Positions 26,131 through 34,828 are shown, numbered from the stretch's first letter. The stretch: 64,000 bases of DNA from JANYBT01 sp038211475 (GCA_038211475.1 JBBQVN010000005.1:6616-70615); one strand, 5' to 3'. Program-made: numbers and translations. Notes: generated by a model from the sequence alone, not told the origin.

Positions 26131-27627
26131 CTACCGGCTCGCGCCCATCGCTTCCTTAGCGGCATGCACGAGCGCATGCGGGTACTTGAGCACCAGGCGG
26201 GTATTGTAAGTGAAATCGCGGGCGGCGGTCAGGGTGCGCCATCCGAAAATGCCCATGCGCTGCCAGCAGTAGCGCTCGTAGAGTTCGCGAACTTGCTCAG
26301 GATTGAAATCGTCGGTGGTCACCTGGTTGTGTTTGGTCTGAAGCTTGCCTTTGAAGAAACCCATTTTGAGAATGCGCGTGTAGATGGGCGTTCCGGGAAT
26401 GGGGATCAAGACCTGGAGAAAGGGAGTGACACCGTAGCGGCGATACCGATCGAGCGCGAAAGCGATGGTGGTTCGCATCTCGTCGAGGGTCTCGCCCGGA
26501 AAGCCGATGATATAGAAGGCGTGCAGGCGAAGGTTAAATTCATGACACCAGCGGATCATTTCCTCAACCCGATCAAGGTCGAGCTTCTTTTTTACGATGT
26601 CGTTCAAGACCCGGGGCACGGCAGATTCGATCGCGACGGTCAGGAATTCGCAGCCTGATTCCTTGGCTTTTTTGATACGCTCACGCGTCCAGGAGTCACC
26701 GCGCACTCCGTTGGGGGTGTCCCAGCCGATGCGCGGACGAATTGCCGATACCACCTTGATGATCTCGTCATAACGCTCCGGCAAGTGGGTGAAGTTGTCA
26801 TCTTCGAAATGGATGAAGTCGACGCCGTACTGATTGACGAGATGGTGGATGTGGTTGCGTATGGCCTCAATGGAATGAGAGCGATACTTGTACCCCATGG
26901 TCGTGTGGATCGAGCAGAACGTGCAGACGTGGGGACAGCCACGACTGGTGATCATGGTGATGGGGCGCTTTCCCCATTCCCGATAGCGCGGGGAAAAACC
27001 CCGGCGAGCTAAATCGAAATACGCTTCCAGGTTGATCAGGTCATATGCCGGCAGGGGCATGAGGTCAAGATCGGTGATGAAACGTATCGGCCATTTCTGG
27101 TCGGCGGGAAGACCGACCACCTCATGTTTTGTGACGATGCCTTCACCGGCAGGAATTTGGCCGGCGAGCAGGGATCCGATCAGACTCGAGAACCGCTCCT
27201 CGCCCTCACCCAGAATGACGTAATCAATGGAAGGGCGTGCCAGGGCTTCTTGGGGAAAGACCGTGACATGAGGACCACCAATGACGACGATGGTTTCCGG
27301 GAGCGCGGCCTTAACGAGATCGGCCAAGGCATAAGCCCGCTCGATCTGAGCGGTGAACATGTTCGAAATGCCGACCACATCAGGTTTTTCGGCGATGACC
27401 CGTTTCACGGATTCGCTGTCAGTGTCGCCGAAAATTGTATCTCCCTGCTCGTTGACCGTGGAGATGGCCGACACCCTGGCGTCATAAATCTTGATGTCGC
27501 ACGGCAGGCCGCTGCTGCGGAGATGGCCGGCGATCATGAGCAGCCCCAAGGGCGGGCCGACCATTGGCCGCGCCTTCAGCCCCTGGAAGATGACCTTCTG
27601 GTTGGGATGGCAGAGCAAGACTTTCAT
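26131..27627 (-). CDS. B12-binding-domain radical SAM protein 1
   Basis: A 498-aa protein. An N-terminal cobalamin-binding-like domain (about 1-150, VVGISNMFTAQIERAYALAD, VVIGGPHVTVFP) precedes a radical SAM core. The [4Fe-4S] cluster cysteines are C231, C235 and C238 in SRGCPHVCTFCS. The SAM-binding patch is seen in FEDDNF and the beta-6 region IGFPGE. Family members (class B methylases, HpnP, BchE type) methylate unactivated carbons or remodel rings. The lower-ligand motif DxHxxG is not seen. It lies between radical SAM protein 2 and the SDR epimerase; only the stop/start codons separate it from protein 2 (27627/27628). The substrate may be a sugar or the lipid carrier of the glycan; this is inference. 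Confidence 0.93.
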   Translation of the reverse strand: MKVLLCHPNQKVIFQGLKARPMVGPPLGLLMIAGHLRSSGLPCDIKIYDARVSAISTVNEQGDTIFGDTDSESVKRVIAEKPDVVGISNMFTAQIERAYALADLVKAALPETIVVIGGPHVTVFPQEALARPSIDYVILGEGEERFSSLIGSLLAGQIPAGEGIVTKHEVVGLPADQKWPIRFITDLDLMPLPAYDLINLEAYFDLARRGFSPRYREWGKRPITMITSRGCPHVCTFCSIHTTMGYKYRSHSIEAIRNHIHHLVNQYGVDFIHFEDDNFTHLPERYDEIIKVVSAIRPRIGWDTPNGVRGDSWTRERIKKAKESGCEFLTVAIESAVPRVLNDIVKKKLDLDRVEEMIRWCHEFNLRLHAFYIIGFPGETLDEMRTTIAFALDRYRRYGVTPFLQVLIPIPGTPIYTRILKMGFFKGKLQTKHNQVTTDDFNPEQVRELYERYCWQRMGIFGWRTLTAARDFTYNTRLVLKYPHALVHAAKEAMGASR

Positions 27628-29208
27628 TTAGAACCTCATGGTTACAGATTCGCCGGCATGGCGGATTTCTCGCGCATCGCCGCGAACCAGTTGCAGGGCG
27701 CGCTGGAACCGTTCCCAGACTCCGCCAAGTCCCCGGCTCTGGGCCGCGCGCGCGGTGAATCGAGCCTGCCTGAGCAGCCACTTCGGATCCTTTACCTTGG
27801 CCCGCATCCACATGGAATGGGATTGAGCCATAAATGCCTCGATGTCTTGTTTCGAGATGTCCTTATAGCGGATGACAGTGTGATTGGCTCCGTCGAACTC
27901 CGCCCAGCCGCTGGCGGTTAAATCCCCGGCCTGCACAAGATCGTGATACATGGGCGTGCCGGGAAGCGGCGTGGCTAAACTGAATTGGATGGAATCGACA
28001 TCGAGTTTGCAGACATAGGCGAAGGTATTGTGTAACGTCTCGGTGGTCTCGCCACTGAGGCCGAGGACGACACTGGCGTGAGTCTTGATGCCCAACGATT
28101 TCGCGGCTTCTACGATTCGTTCCAGATTCTCGAGCCTCAGGGGCTTGTTGATGGTATGGAGAACCTTGGTATCGGAGCTGTCGAGGCCGAACTTGATCCC
28201 AATGCAGCCCGAGGCGGACATTTGTTTCAGCAGTTCGGGCGTCAACACAATGGCGTCACACATGGCCGACCAAGGAAGATCCACTTCGCGGTGGACAATT
28301 TCATCGCACAGCGCCATCACGTGGGCCTTGTTGCTGGTGAAATTGTCGTCATCGAAATAAATTTCCCGGGCGCCCGCTGCTTTTACTTCCAGCATTTCCT
28401 GCACGACGCGGCCGGGAGAAAAGAAGCGCTGTTTGTTGTCTGCAAACAGAACGTGGATGCGGTCGCAGAAGTTGCATTTGAAGGGGCAGCCCCGGCTGGT
28501 GTGCATGTGGTAGGCCGGGCTATGCTGACAAAACCCGTCGTGATAAACGGCCATGTCAGTATCGAAGTAAGCCGGAAAAAGGTGACGGGCCGGGACCGGA
28601 AGGTCGTCAAGGGGAGCAATGGCTTCCGATCTTTCATTTACCACGGCTTTCCCGGACTGGTCGCGATAGGCGATCCCGCGAAGCGAAGCGACGGATCCGG
28701 AGTCGCGCAGGCATTGCATGAGCCGGAGCAGCGATTTTTCGTACTCTCCGATCACCACGTAGTTGACCAGGGGATAGCCTTCAAGCAGTTCCTGCGCCCG
28801 GGCGGTTGCGTGTGAACCACCTAAAACCACGATGGCGGGGGTGGACTCGCGCAAACGCTTAATGAGGCGAAGGGTATCGTCTACGACGGCGGCATTGGGC
28901 TCGAAGAAAACAACGTCGGGAAAAACCTCCTGGACCCGCGCCAGAAATTCTTCTTCCCGCAAATTCAATGGAACGCCGTCGATGACGCTGACAGCGAAAC
29001 CTTCCTGCTCGAGGACGGCGGCGGCGTAGGCCATAAAGAGCGGGAACATGGCGTAGCGAGGCCGGTCCCCGGTGCGCTTCAGCAACGACCAGGGGTAGCG
29101 CATTCCCGCGCCCAACATGTAGCGTTCCAGTCCATCACCAAGATCGCGGGTGAAAGCTGGATTGGCTAGCAGGACGCGCATGGACGGCTTTTTCTCAGAG
29201 GATGTCAT
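27628..29208 (-). CDS. B12-binding-domain radical SAM protein 2
   Basis: A 526-aa protein from ATG 29208, which has GGGAGAG four to five bases upstream. The N-terminal Rossmann-like B12 domain covers about 55-165 (DVVFFEPNAAVVDDTLRLIK, IVVLGGSHAT). The radical SAM core carries C241, C245 and C248 in SRGCPFKCNFCDR. The C-terminal ~110 residues are helical and basic. It overlaps the 3' end of the SDR-GT26 gene by 14 bases and directly precedes radical SAM protein 1. The two share layout but little obvious sequence beyond the core motifs, so they probably act on different positions or substrates rather than being a recent duplication. Confidence 0.93.
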   Translation of the reverse strand: MTSSEKKPSMRVLLANPAFTRDLGDGLERYMLGAGMRYPWSLLKRTGDRPRYAMFPLFMAYAAAVLEQEGFAVSVIDGVPLNLREEEFLARVQEVFPDVVFFEPNAAVVDDTLRLIKRLRESTPAIVVLGGSHATARAQELLEGYPLVNYVVIGEYEKSLLRLMQCLRDSGSVASLRGIAYRDQSGKAVVNERSEAIAPLDDLPVPARHLFPAYFDTDMAVYHDGFCQHSPAYHMHTSRGCPFKCNFCDRIHVLFADNKQRFFSPGRVVQEMLEVKAAGAREIYFDDDNFTSNKAHVMALCDEIVHREVDLPWSAMCDAIVLTPELLKQMSASGCIGIKFGLDSSDTKVLHTINKPLRLENLERIVEAAKSLGIKTHASVVLGLSGETTETLHNTFAYVCKLDVDSIQFSLATPLPGTPMYHDLVQAGDLTASGWAEFDGANHTVIRYKDISKQDIEAFMAQSHSMWMRAKVKDPKWLLRQARFTARAAQSRGLGGVWERFQRALQLVRGDAREIRHAGESVTMRF

Positions 29209-30916
29209 TTGTCTCTCCCGTGGCACGAGGCGGTGTTGCACTCAGAAGGTGACGTACGAACAAAGGGATGCCGGTCGTGTAGCGGCTCCTGCTATGCGGC
29301 TCGAAACTCATACGGTGCAGCCATTCCAGACCGAGTTGCGCCACGACGGCCGGCGCGCGATGTTTGGTTCCTGCCCATTGCTTCAGGGTGCCGGCGCCCA
29401 CATGCCAGCACAGGGCCCGATGACAGATTTCCGAGGCCAGCATCAAGATTCGCTCTGACCGGGGCGAACTCGCGCCGACCAACACAAATGAAGCGTCGGC
29501 GTGATCCCGCAAAATGGCCTGGTATTCGTGATCCTGGTGAAAGCCGTGGTGAACGGCGACAAAATCTGCCATGGGTGCGGCTCGGCGGAGTTCTCGGGCC
29601 GCGTGTGTAATCTCCTCGGGGCTAAGGCCGAAGAGCACGACCGGACCTTGTACCAATCCGGACGCGATACTGAAATCGAACAACTGGTGCATGATGACGC
29701 GGTCACACCAGGCTCGTGCAAACAGGCTTGCCGCTATGGTTGCGCCGATGCCGTCGAGGCAAACGGCATCACAGCGTTGCAGGAAGGTTGCGACGGTCGG
29801 ATGAGTGACACACAGATTGTAGACGTGAGGATTCAGAAACCCGAGAGACGCGGAGGTAGGGCCGGGTGACTGCACGGAGCGCCGGATCAGGTCGAGGGCG
29901 TTGTCTCGACTGCTGATGTTAATCCTGAGTGATCCAATACTGGATGACGTACATGGCTTACCCACTCGTACAGTTGCGTAATAGTTGTAAACCCGGGTCA
30001 GTGCAGTGTCTAAGTCGATGACCGGAGTCCAGCCGGTGTGGTCCCTGATCTTGTCGATGCGGGGTGATTTGGCGGAGGCTTCCAGGTAATGGGCGCCGAA
30101 CCTTTGCGCGGGATCGACAGTCTCAAACTGGGAATCGGAAGCGCAAAGCTCGCGGATGCGTATTGCAAGGTCGCGAATGGTTACGGCATTGCCGGGATTG
30201 CCGAGATTGTAGGTGTGGCCGCCCTTGCCGCGCTCCTGGACAGCGACCAGGCCGCGGGCGACATCTTCGGCATGGCAGAAGCAGCGTACCTGGTGCCCGC
30301 CATTGAACAGGGGCAGCGGCTTTCCGGCCAAGGCGTTCTGGAAAAATGTGGGAACCACAAATCCGATCTGCGCGCTCTGGCCTTCGCCGAGGGCGTTAAA
30401 TGGCCGCACCACGGTCAGGCGGAAGCCAAACCGTGCCGCCAAGTTAAGCAGCAGATGCTCGGCCGCCAGCTTTCCCAGGGAGTACTCCATCCGCGTTCCG
30501 GTCTGCACGGGAACGGAAAGTTCGTCGTCCTCCTGTTGCAATCCGGCTTTGCCGTAGACTTCCGAAGAAGATACATAGAGGAGTGCGGCACCTTGGTCGG
30601 CGGCAAGTTCGCCGGCACGCGTGGCAAGATCGGTAATCTCTTTGGCAAGGTAGCCGCTTCTCGCCAGAATCCCCAGCGAGCCTACCGGGCTAGCCAGATG
30701 GTAGATGCGGCTGAATCTCCGGTGGGCCAGCGCGACGGTCTTGAAATCAGCGGTAAGAATCTCGGCGCGATTGTGAAGCCATTCATAATTGATCTTGGAG
30801 GAACTTACATTATCGACAATGGTAAGTTGGCAGCCGGGATCAGTGCGAAGCAAATAGCGGGCAAGATGCTGGCCCAGAAAACCCAGCCCGCCAGTGATGA
30901 GTATTCTTTCCTGCAT
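29195..30916 (-). CDS. SDR epimerase fused to WecG/TagA/CpsF glycosyltransferase (GT26)
   Basis: A 573-aa two-domain protein. Residues about 1-320 are an extended SDR: GGLGFLG at 9-15, catalytic Y145/K149 in EYSLGKLAAEH, and typical GDP/UDP-sugar C-terminal motifs (GGHQVRCFCHAEDVARGLVA). Residues about 335-555 match the WecG/TagA/CpsF family: CDAVCLDGIGATIAASL, GPVVLFGLSPEE, HGFHQDHEY, VLVGASSPRSE, LGLEWLHRMSFEPHSRSRY. GT26 enzymes add N-acetylhexosamine-type sugars to polyprenyl-linked acceptors. The fusion may make a nucleotide sugar and then transfer it. ATG 30916 has GGGAGGAT five to six bases upstream and lies just after the PIG-L gene. No frameshift is needed for the fusion. Confidence 0.9.
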   Translation of the reverse strand: MQERILITGGLGFLGQHLARYLLRTDPGCQLTIVDNVSSSKINYEWLHNRAEILTADFKTVALAHRRFSRIYHLASPVGSLGILARSGYLAKEITDLATRAGELAADQGAALLYVSSSEVYGKAGLQQEDDELSVPVQTGTRMEYSLGKLAAEHLLLNLAARFGFRLTVVRPFNALGEGQSAQIGFVVPTFFQNALAGKPLPLFNGGHQVRCFCHAEDVARGLVAVQERGKGGHTYNLGNPGNAVTIRDLAIRIRELCASDSQFETVDPAQRFGAHYLEASAKSPRIDKIRDHTGWTPVIDLDTALTRVYNYYATVRVGKPCTSSSIGSLRINISSRDNALDLIRRSVQSPGPTSASLGFLNPHVYNLCVTHPTVATFLQRCDAVCLDGIGATIAASLFARAWCDRVIMHQLFDFSIASGLVQGPVVLFGLSPEEITHAARELRRAAPMADFVAVHHGFHQDHEYQAILRDHADASFVLVGASSPRSERILMLASEICHRALCWHVGAGTLKQWAGTKHRAPAVVAQLGLEWLHRMSFEPHSRSRYTTGIPLFVRHLLSATPPRATGETNDIL

Positions 30917-30920
30917 CAAG

Positions 30921-31571
30921 CTATCCTCCCACAACCATTCTTTTTACGGTGAATCCTTCGGCAAAGGGCAATCCCGCCTGGGCACCGCGGAGTTGCGCAA
31001 TGGCGGAGACGAGTTCGGGCGACCGATGGCCCCGGACCTGGGAGGTATAGAGCGAATAGCTGTGCAGCTTTTCCGAGAGAGACATGGCCTGAAAGTAGTT
31101 GGGAGCAGCTTCCCCGCCATGGGGCAAGAGCAGCGAATCCGGCTGCTCAAAGACCAGGACGTTCCTCACGAACCAATTCTGATCGTGGGGGCGCAACGCG
31201 GTGATCGCGGCATCGTAGACGGCCCGATGATCCTGATTATAGGACGGCTGCGGGAGCAGCACGGTGTCTGGTTCACACTCCCGAATCACTCTCTCCAGAT
31301 CCGGTATCAGGTCAGGCACTCGGTATGCATTGACGGGATGGTGCAGGGCTTCCCATTGGAATCCGGACTTGGCCGCGCTCCTGCTGACCTCCAAAATCCG
31401 TTCGTCCCTGGAGACATTCACGCGGTCCTCGATCCCGAGATACAGCACACGGCAGGAAGGGGACAAAAACGAGAAGCACCCCAAGACTTCGTCATCAGCG
31501 TGCGGCGAGAAGATGACGACTGATGCCGCATTTTTGTTTCTCGAAGGTGCTCCCCTAGTCATGCCGCGCAA
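30921..31571 (-). CDS. PIG-L family deacetylase
   Basis: A 216-aa LmbE/PIG-L-type zinc hydrolase that typically removes N-acetyl groups from GlcNAc-containing sugars. The metal motif is SPHADDEVLG (H24, D26, D27, a variant of PHPDDE), and the second motif is PSYNQDHRAVYDA, with His and Asp in the expected place. No signal peptide is visible, so it acts in the cytoplasm. It is the first gene of the minus-strand glycan operon, four bases ahead of the SDR-GT26 start. It may deacetylate a nucleotide- or lipid-linked amino sugar for the downstream enzymes. The operon promoter should lie just upstream of 31571. Confidence 0.88.
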   Translation of the reverse strand: MRGMTRGAPSRNKNAASVVIFSPHADDEVLGCFSFLSPSCRVLYLGIEDRVNVSRDERILEVSRSAAKSGFQWEALHHPVNAYRVPDLIPDLERVIRECEPDTVLLPQPSYNQDHRAVYDAAITALRPHDQNWFVRNVLVFEQPDSLLLPHGGEAAPNYFQAMSLSEKLHSYSLYTSQVRGHRSPELVSAIAQLRGAQAGLPFAEGFTVKRMVVGG

Positions 31572-31663
31572 ACTTACGATAGTACATTTTTAGGGTCGGC
31601 ACAAGATTTATTTTCCTGCAATCGGCGTCAGACCCGCCAGCTTTCCGATCTCACCGCGGCTCT

Positions 31664-31879
31664 TTACTCCAATCCCTCGACCACCGACAAAGTCCCCAGA
31701 ACCCGCGTGGCGCTGTAGACATAGGTCTTACTGGCCTTGGCATAGACCAGCCTGATTTTGGATACGGAACCGGCTTTGTCGCTCAGCACCACCGTATTGA
31801 GCGGGATGCGCTTTCCGGTCGCGACTTCCACACGGTTAGAGACTTGCCTGCGAAGGTGTGATTGCGCATCCCTAGCTTT
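31664..31879 (-). pseudogene. Orphan C-terminal gene fragment
   Basis: The minus strand reads open for 71 codons from a TAA at 31880-31882 to a TAA at 31664-31666. The final ~50 residues look like a folded domain end: NRVEVATGKRIPLNTVVLSD, then KIRLVYAKASKTYVYSATRV, ending VVEGLE. There is no in-frame ATG and no ribosome-binding site, so this is probably the surviving 3' end of a larger gene. I have a vague sense of similar C-termini in acidobacterial hypothetical proteins but cannot name them. It lies just upstream of the glycan operon, at the edge of the graveyard region. Confidence 0.4.
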
Positions 31880-32117
31880 TTAGAAAATCCGCTTTGAAGC
31901 CCCGATGAGGAAAATAAGGGAAGGCAGCGCAGTCTTCCCTTTTAATCTCCCCCCGGCAATCTCCGTCAACTGCCCCAACATTCCCCTAAAATCAGGCCAG
32001 ATCTACTTGAATCAGGCAGATTTCGCAGCGATCATATACAGTACGCTCACCGAATTCCCCTTGACATTGTCCGGGAGTGCACCGAGAATCGCAAAGAATC
32101 TTATTCGTGGGGTCTAC

Positions 32118-32993
32118 ATGTCATGCGCGCAAACCAAGCTGAGGGCTCTTCAGTGGGGGGGTAGCTCTCCTTCTGGTTCTTGTTTTCTCCCCGCTTGCTT
32201 CCTTTTGCCAGGACTTAGATGCAACAGTCACAGGTTGTAGCCAGATCACTACAGCGAACAATACCGTTTGTCTTGTGACCTACCAAGGTGGTATCAGCCG
32301 GCGCGGCTTCAATCCCAGCGAAACCCTTTTGACCCAGGCCAAGGTTCAAGGAGGAACTTTCAAGCTGCAACGATCGTTCCCCGTAAATGGCGCGATTTAT
32401 GGTGAGCCTCTAGTGTTGCCGAATGTCAGTAACACGGTGACAGGCGCTTTCCATTCAGATCTGGTGTATGTTGCTACGGAACAAGATGTACTCTACGCTT
32501 GGGATCCTTCCTCTAGCGCGACCACGCCAGTCTGGGAACAGCCGCTGCTCCCTTCCGGTTATACGTTCTTGAATAGCAGGGACGTTTTTGGTTGCACCAA
32601 CATCCAACCCGCTCCGGGCGACATTGGAGTAACAAGCACTCCTGTGATTGACGTTAGCCAGAACACAGGTGGGCAGAACATCACTTCGGGGTACCATCTA
32701 TGTAGTATCTCGTGGGAAAACAACAAGCGGGACAACAACCTACCAACAGTGGCTGTGGGCGTTCAGCGTGATTGACGGGACGCTTTTGGCCGGGCCGACC
32801 CCAATATCCGGAACGACTGCGACCGGTGATGTGTTCAACGCGCAATCGCAGAAGGGGCGTCACCCTAACTGGGGTGCCAGCGGGGTTGCCAATCAAGTTC
32901 ACCGTGCCGGCGGTTGCCAATGGTTGGGTCATCTACGGTACCGCGGAAGTTGACCCCGCAACGAGCCCCCTCAACATATTCGGAACCAGATAA
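32118..32993 (+). pseudogene. PQQ-like beta-propeller pseudogene, several frameshifts
   Basis: Pieces of one exported propeller are spread over three frames. From ATG 32118, MSCAQTKLRALQW joins a hydrophobic signal segment (VALLLVLVFSPLASFCQ) if one G is removed from the G6 run at 32155-32160. The frame continues through YQGGISRRGFNPSETLL and GDIGVTSTPVID. It shifts again near 32687-32691 (extra G) into GTIYVVSRGKTTSGTTTYQQ. A third shift near 32850-32900 gives PIKFTVPAVANGWVIYGT, the usual last blade. The middle of the family is also missing, judging by the intact relative at 19344-20912. Homopolymer errors alone cannot explain the internal deletion. Confidence 0.75.
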
Positions 32994-33018
32994 TTCGAAC
33001 GATCCCAGGAGATTTGAA

Positions 33019-33966
33019 ATGAAGTTCTCAATGATGCGGTCGCTGTTGGCAAGTCTGTTTGCATGCGTGCTGGTGTCTCACTGTTCTGCGCAACTAAATC
33101 CAAATCAAGTGGCTCTGCTCCACTGGTACGCCACCGATCAGGTCGCGGTATTTAGCACAGGGGGGAGGTCACCGGTTGGAATCGCGTTTGACGGCCAAAA
33201 CATGTGGATCGCTAACAATGGTACCCAGACGGTCAGCAAAGTGCGCGCCAGTGATGGGACTCTGCTGGGTACGTTTCACGTGGGCAATCAGCCCGCCGGG
33301 GTGGTTTACGATGGGGCGCACGTGTGGGTAACGAATCTTCTCGCCGGAACTCTAAGTGAGATTAACCCTTCGGATGGCACCACTCTCGGCACCTTCAAGG
33401 TGGGAGCGGTTCCGTTTGACATTGCCTTCGACGGCTCCAGTCTTTGGGTCGTGCTGGAGGGCGACACCAGTGTCGCCAAAGTCCGCCCCAGCGACGGGGC
33501 GGTGCTGCTGACGACCAGACTCTCAGGCAGCCCGCTGCATATTGCTTTTGACGGCGCCAATATGTGGGTCACACTGGGCTCCAGCGCGAGGTCGGTAGCC
33601 AAGGTGCGGGTGAGCGACGGCGTGTTAGTGGGCACTTATGCGGTCGGCAATTTTCCGCAGCCGGTGGTATTTGATGGCACCGCAATCTGGGTGGGCAACT
33701 CGGGCAGCAACACGGTTACTAAGTTGCGCATCAGCGACGGCACAGTGCTGGGGACCTTCGCCGTGGGATCCAGCCCCACTGCCCTAGCGTTTGATGGAAC
33801 CAACATCTGGGTCGGGTCTATCAGCAGCAATGTCCAAAAGCTGCGCGCCAGCGACGGCAAGAGTCTGGGTAGTTTCCCACTGCCCGGCCAGGCTTCGGCA
33901 GGCGCGTTCGACGGCGCGTTCGTTTGGATCACCATCGCTGATAAGGCCGAGGTCGCAAAACTCTAG
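33019..33966 (+). CDS. Secreted YVTN-type seven-blade beta-propeller
   Basis: A 315-aa exported protein. ATG 33019 has AGGAG about seven bases upstream and is followed by a signal peptide (MRSLLASLFACVLVSHCSAQ). The mature part has about seven repeats of 41-44 residues with the consensus SP.GIAFDG.NMWV.N.G and SDG..LGTF.VG. It resembles YVTN/NHL-type propellers often found on the surface of Acidobacteriota. No enzymatic residues are evident, so a binding or scaffold role is likely. It starts 25 bp after the PQQ pseudogene and is itself fully intact. Confidence 0.85.
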   Translation: MKFSMMRSLLASLFACVLVSHCSAQLNPNQVALLHWYATDQVAVFSTGGRSPVGIAFDGQNMWIANNGTQTVSKVRASDGTLLGTFHVGNQPAGVVYDGAHVWVTNLLAGTLSEINPSDGTTLGTFKVGAVPFDIAFDGSSLWVVLEGDTSVAKVRPSDGAVLLTTRLSGSPLHIAFDGANMWVTLGSSARSVAKVRVSDGVLVGTYAVGNFPQPVVFDGTAIWVGNSGSNTVTKLRISDGTVLGTFAVGSSPTALAFDGTNIWVGSISSNVQKLRASDGKSLGSFPLPGQASAGAFDGAFVWITIADKAEVAKL

Positions 33967-34267
33967 GATCGTCAGTGGCTGTTGGCATCAAAGCCAACTG
34001 AATGAGGTCTACACTTTCCCCCAGAGCTCTTCCCGCGGGAGTTCCCGCGCCATGGAAGACTGCTTCGAGCGGCTACTCTTTCGGAACGCCGATTGCTGGC
34101 TGCCGCCATGAATTCGCTCAGTGAGTGCCAGAGAGTGTCCAGGGTCGACGATTTGCCCCTGCCGCGCAAACCTTTCGCCATGCTGCATACACGATCAAGC
34201 CGTGGCTCATAGGCGCGAGCGCGCGCTTATATTTCTGAAGCAGAACACATATGAACATGGACTCGCT

Positions 34268-34475
34268 TTGGAGCGCCCGGCATCGAGCCGCGCTGGACCT
34301 CCAGCGCCAAGGACGGCATCGGCACTGCGTATCATAGCAGGTCGACGATGTGGTTCACGCTCGGCTACGGCATAATCAACGAGATCTATTTCCCGCACGT
34401 CGATACGCCCAACACACGCGGCCTGCAATTTCTCATCCTTGACGGAGAAATATTTTGTCACGAGAAAAGCGCGAC
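34268..34475 (+). pseudogene. GH15-like glucoamylase N-terminal fragment
   Basis: One plus frame reads GAPGIEPRWTSSAKDGIGTA, then TMWFTLGYGIINEIYFPHVD and LQFLILDGEIFCHEK. This matches the N-terminal beta-sandwich domain of bacterial glucoamylases/glucodextranases, where the same order (IEPRWTSS, then WFT.. GI.NE.YFP) is diagnostic. The catalytic (alpha/alpha)6 barrel is entirely missing. There is no start codon in context, and a stop lies just upstream. It is a dead fragment within the graveyard. Confidence 0.65.
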
Positions 34476-34479
34476 CTCG

Positions 34480-34614
34480 TCCACAAAACCCGGCATAGGG
34501 ATAAGCTCCGTCAGTTCCGTTGGTAAAGCTGTACAGCGTGGTCAGAGTGCCTGAGGACGTGATTTGGAACACAGTGCCGGATGCGCTGGTCCCTCCCACA
34601 TCCGTTGTGCCATC
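34480..34614 (-). pseudogene. TIGR03803-type repeat fragment
   Basis: The minus strand reads GTTDVGGTSASGTVFQITSS and GTLTTLYSFTNGTDGAYPYA, one repeat of the choice-anchor tandem-repeat propeller family. An intact member starts at 63350. Only one and a half repeats survive. The fragment runs antisense to the GH15 piece on one side, and its other edge meets the serine recombinase fragment at about 34600-34615. Confidence 0.6.
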
Positions 34615-34812
34615 TATACCCGCAAGTCGAAGAAGGCTTGAAGCAGTCGTTCAACTCGCTCGACGCCCAGCGCGAGGCCTGTGAGGCCTACATCAAGAGC
34701 CAGCAGCATGAGGGCTGGCAGCGTATCCCTACCCGCTACGACGACGGCGGCTTCTCCGGTGGCAACATCGAGCGCCCTGCACTAAAGCAGCTCATGGCCG
34801 ATATCAGTACGC
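34600..34812 (+). pseudogene. Serine recombinase N-terminal fragment
   Basis: The plus strand reads IRCAIYTRKS, then (one frame over) EEGLKQSFNSLDAQREACEA, YIKSQQHEGWQRIPTRYDDG and GFSGGNIERPALKQLMADI. This is the resolvase/invertase catalytic domain start; the nucleophilic Ser lies in TRKS. One G is missing near 34629 (TCGAAGAAGG for TCGGAAGAAGG). The match ends near 34812, where sequence antisense to the serine-hydrolase gene begins. The large C-terminal part of such recombinases is absent, so this is a relic of a mobile element. Confidence 0.75.
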
Positions 34813-34828
34813 GCCCCACTGCCTTTTC

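Noticed and set aside
33019..33966. DNA repeats inside the YVTN-type propeller as a possible array
   Set aside because: The repeats of about 126-132 bp are in frame and encode the propeller blades, so they are explained by the protein.
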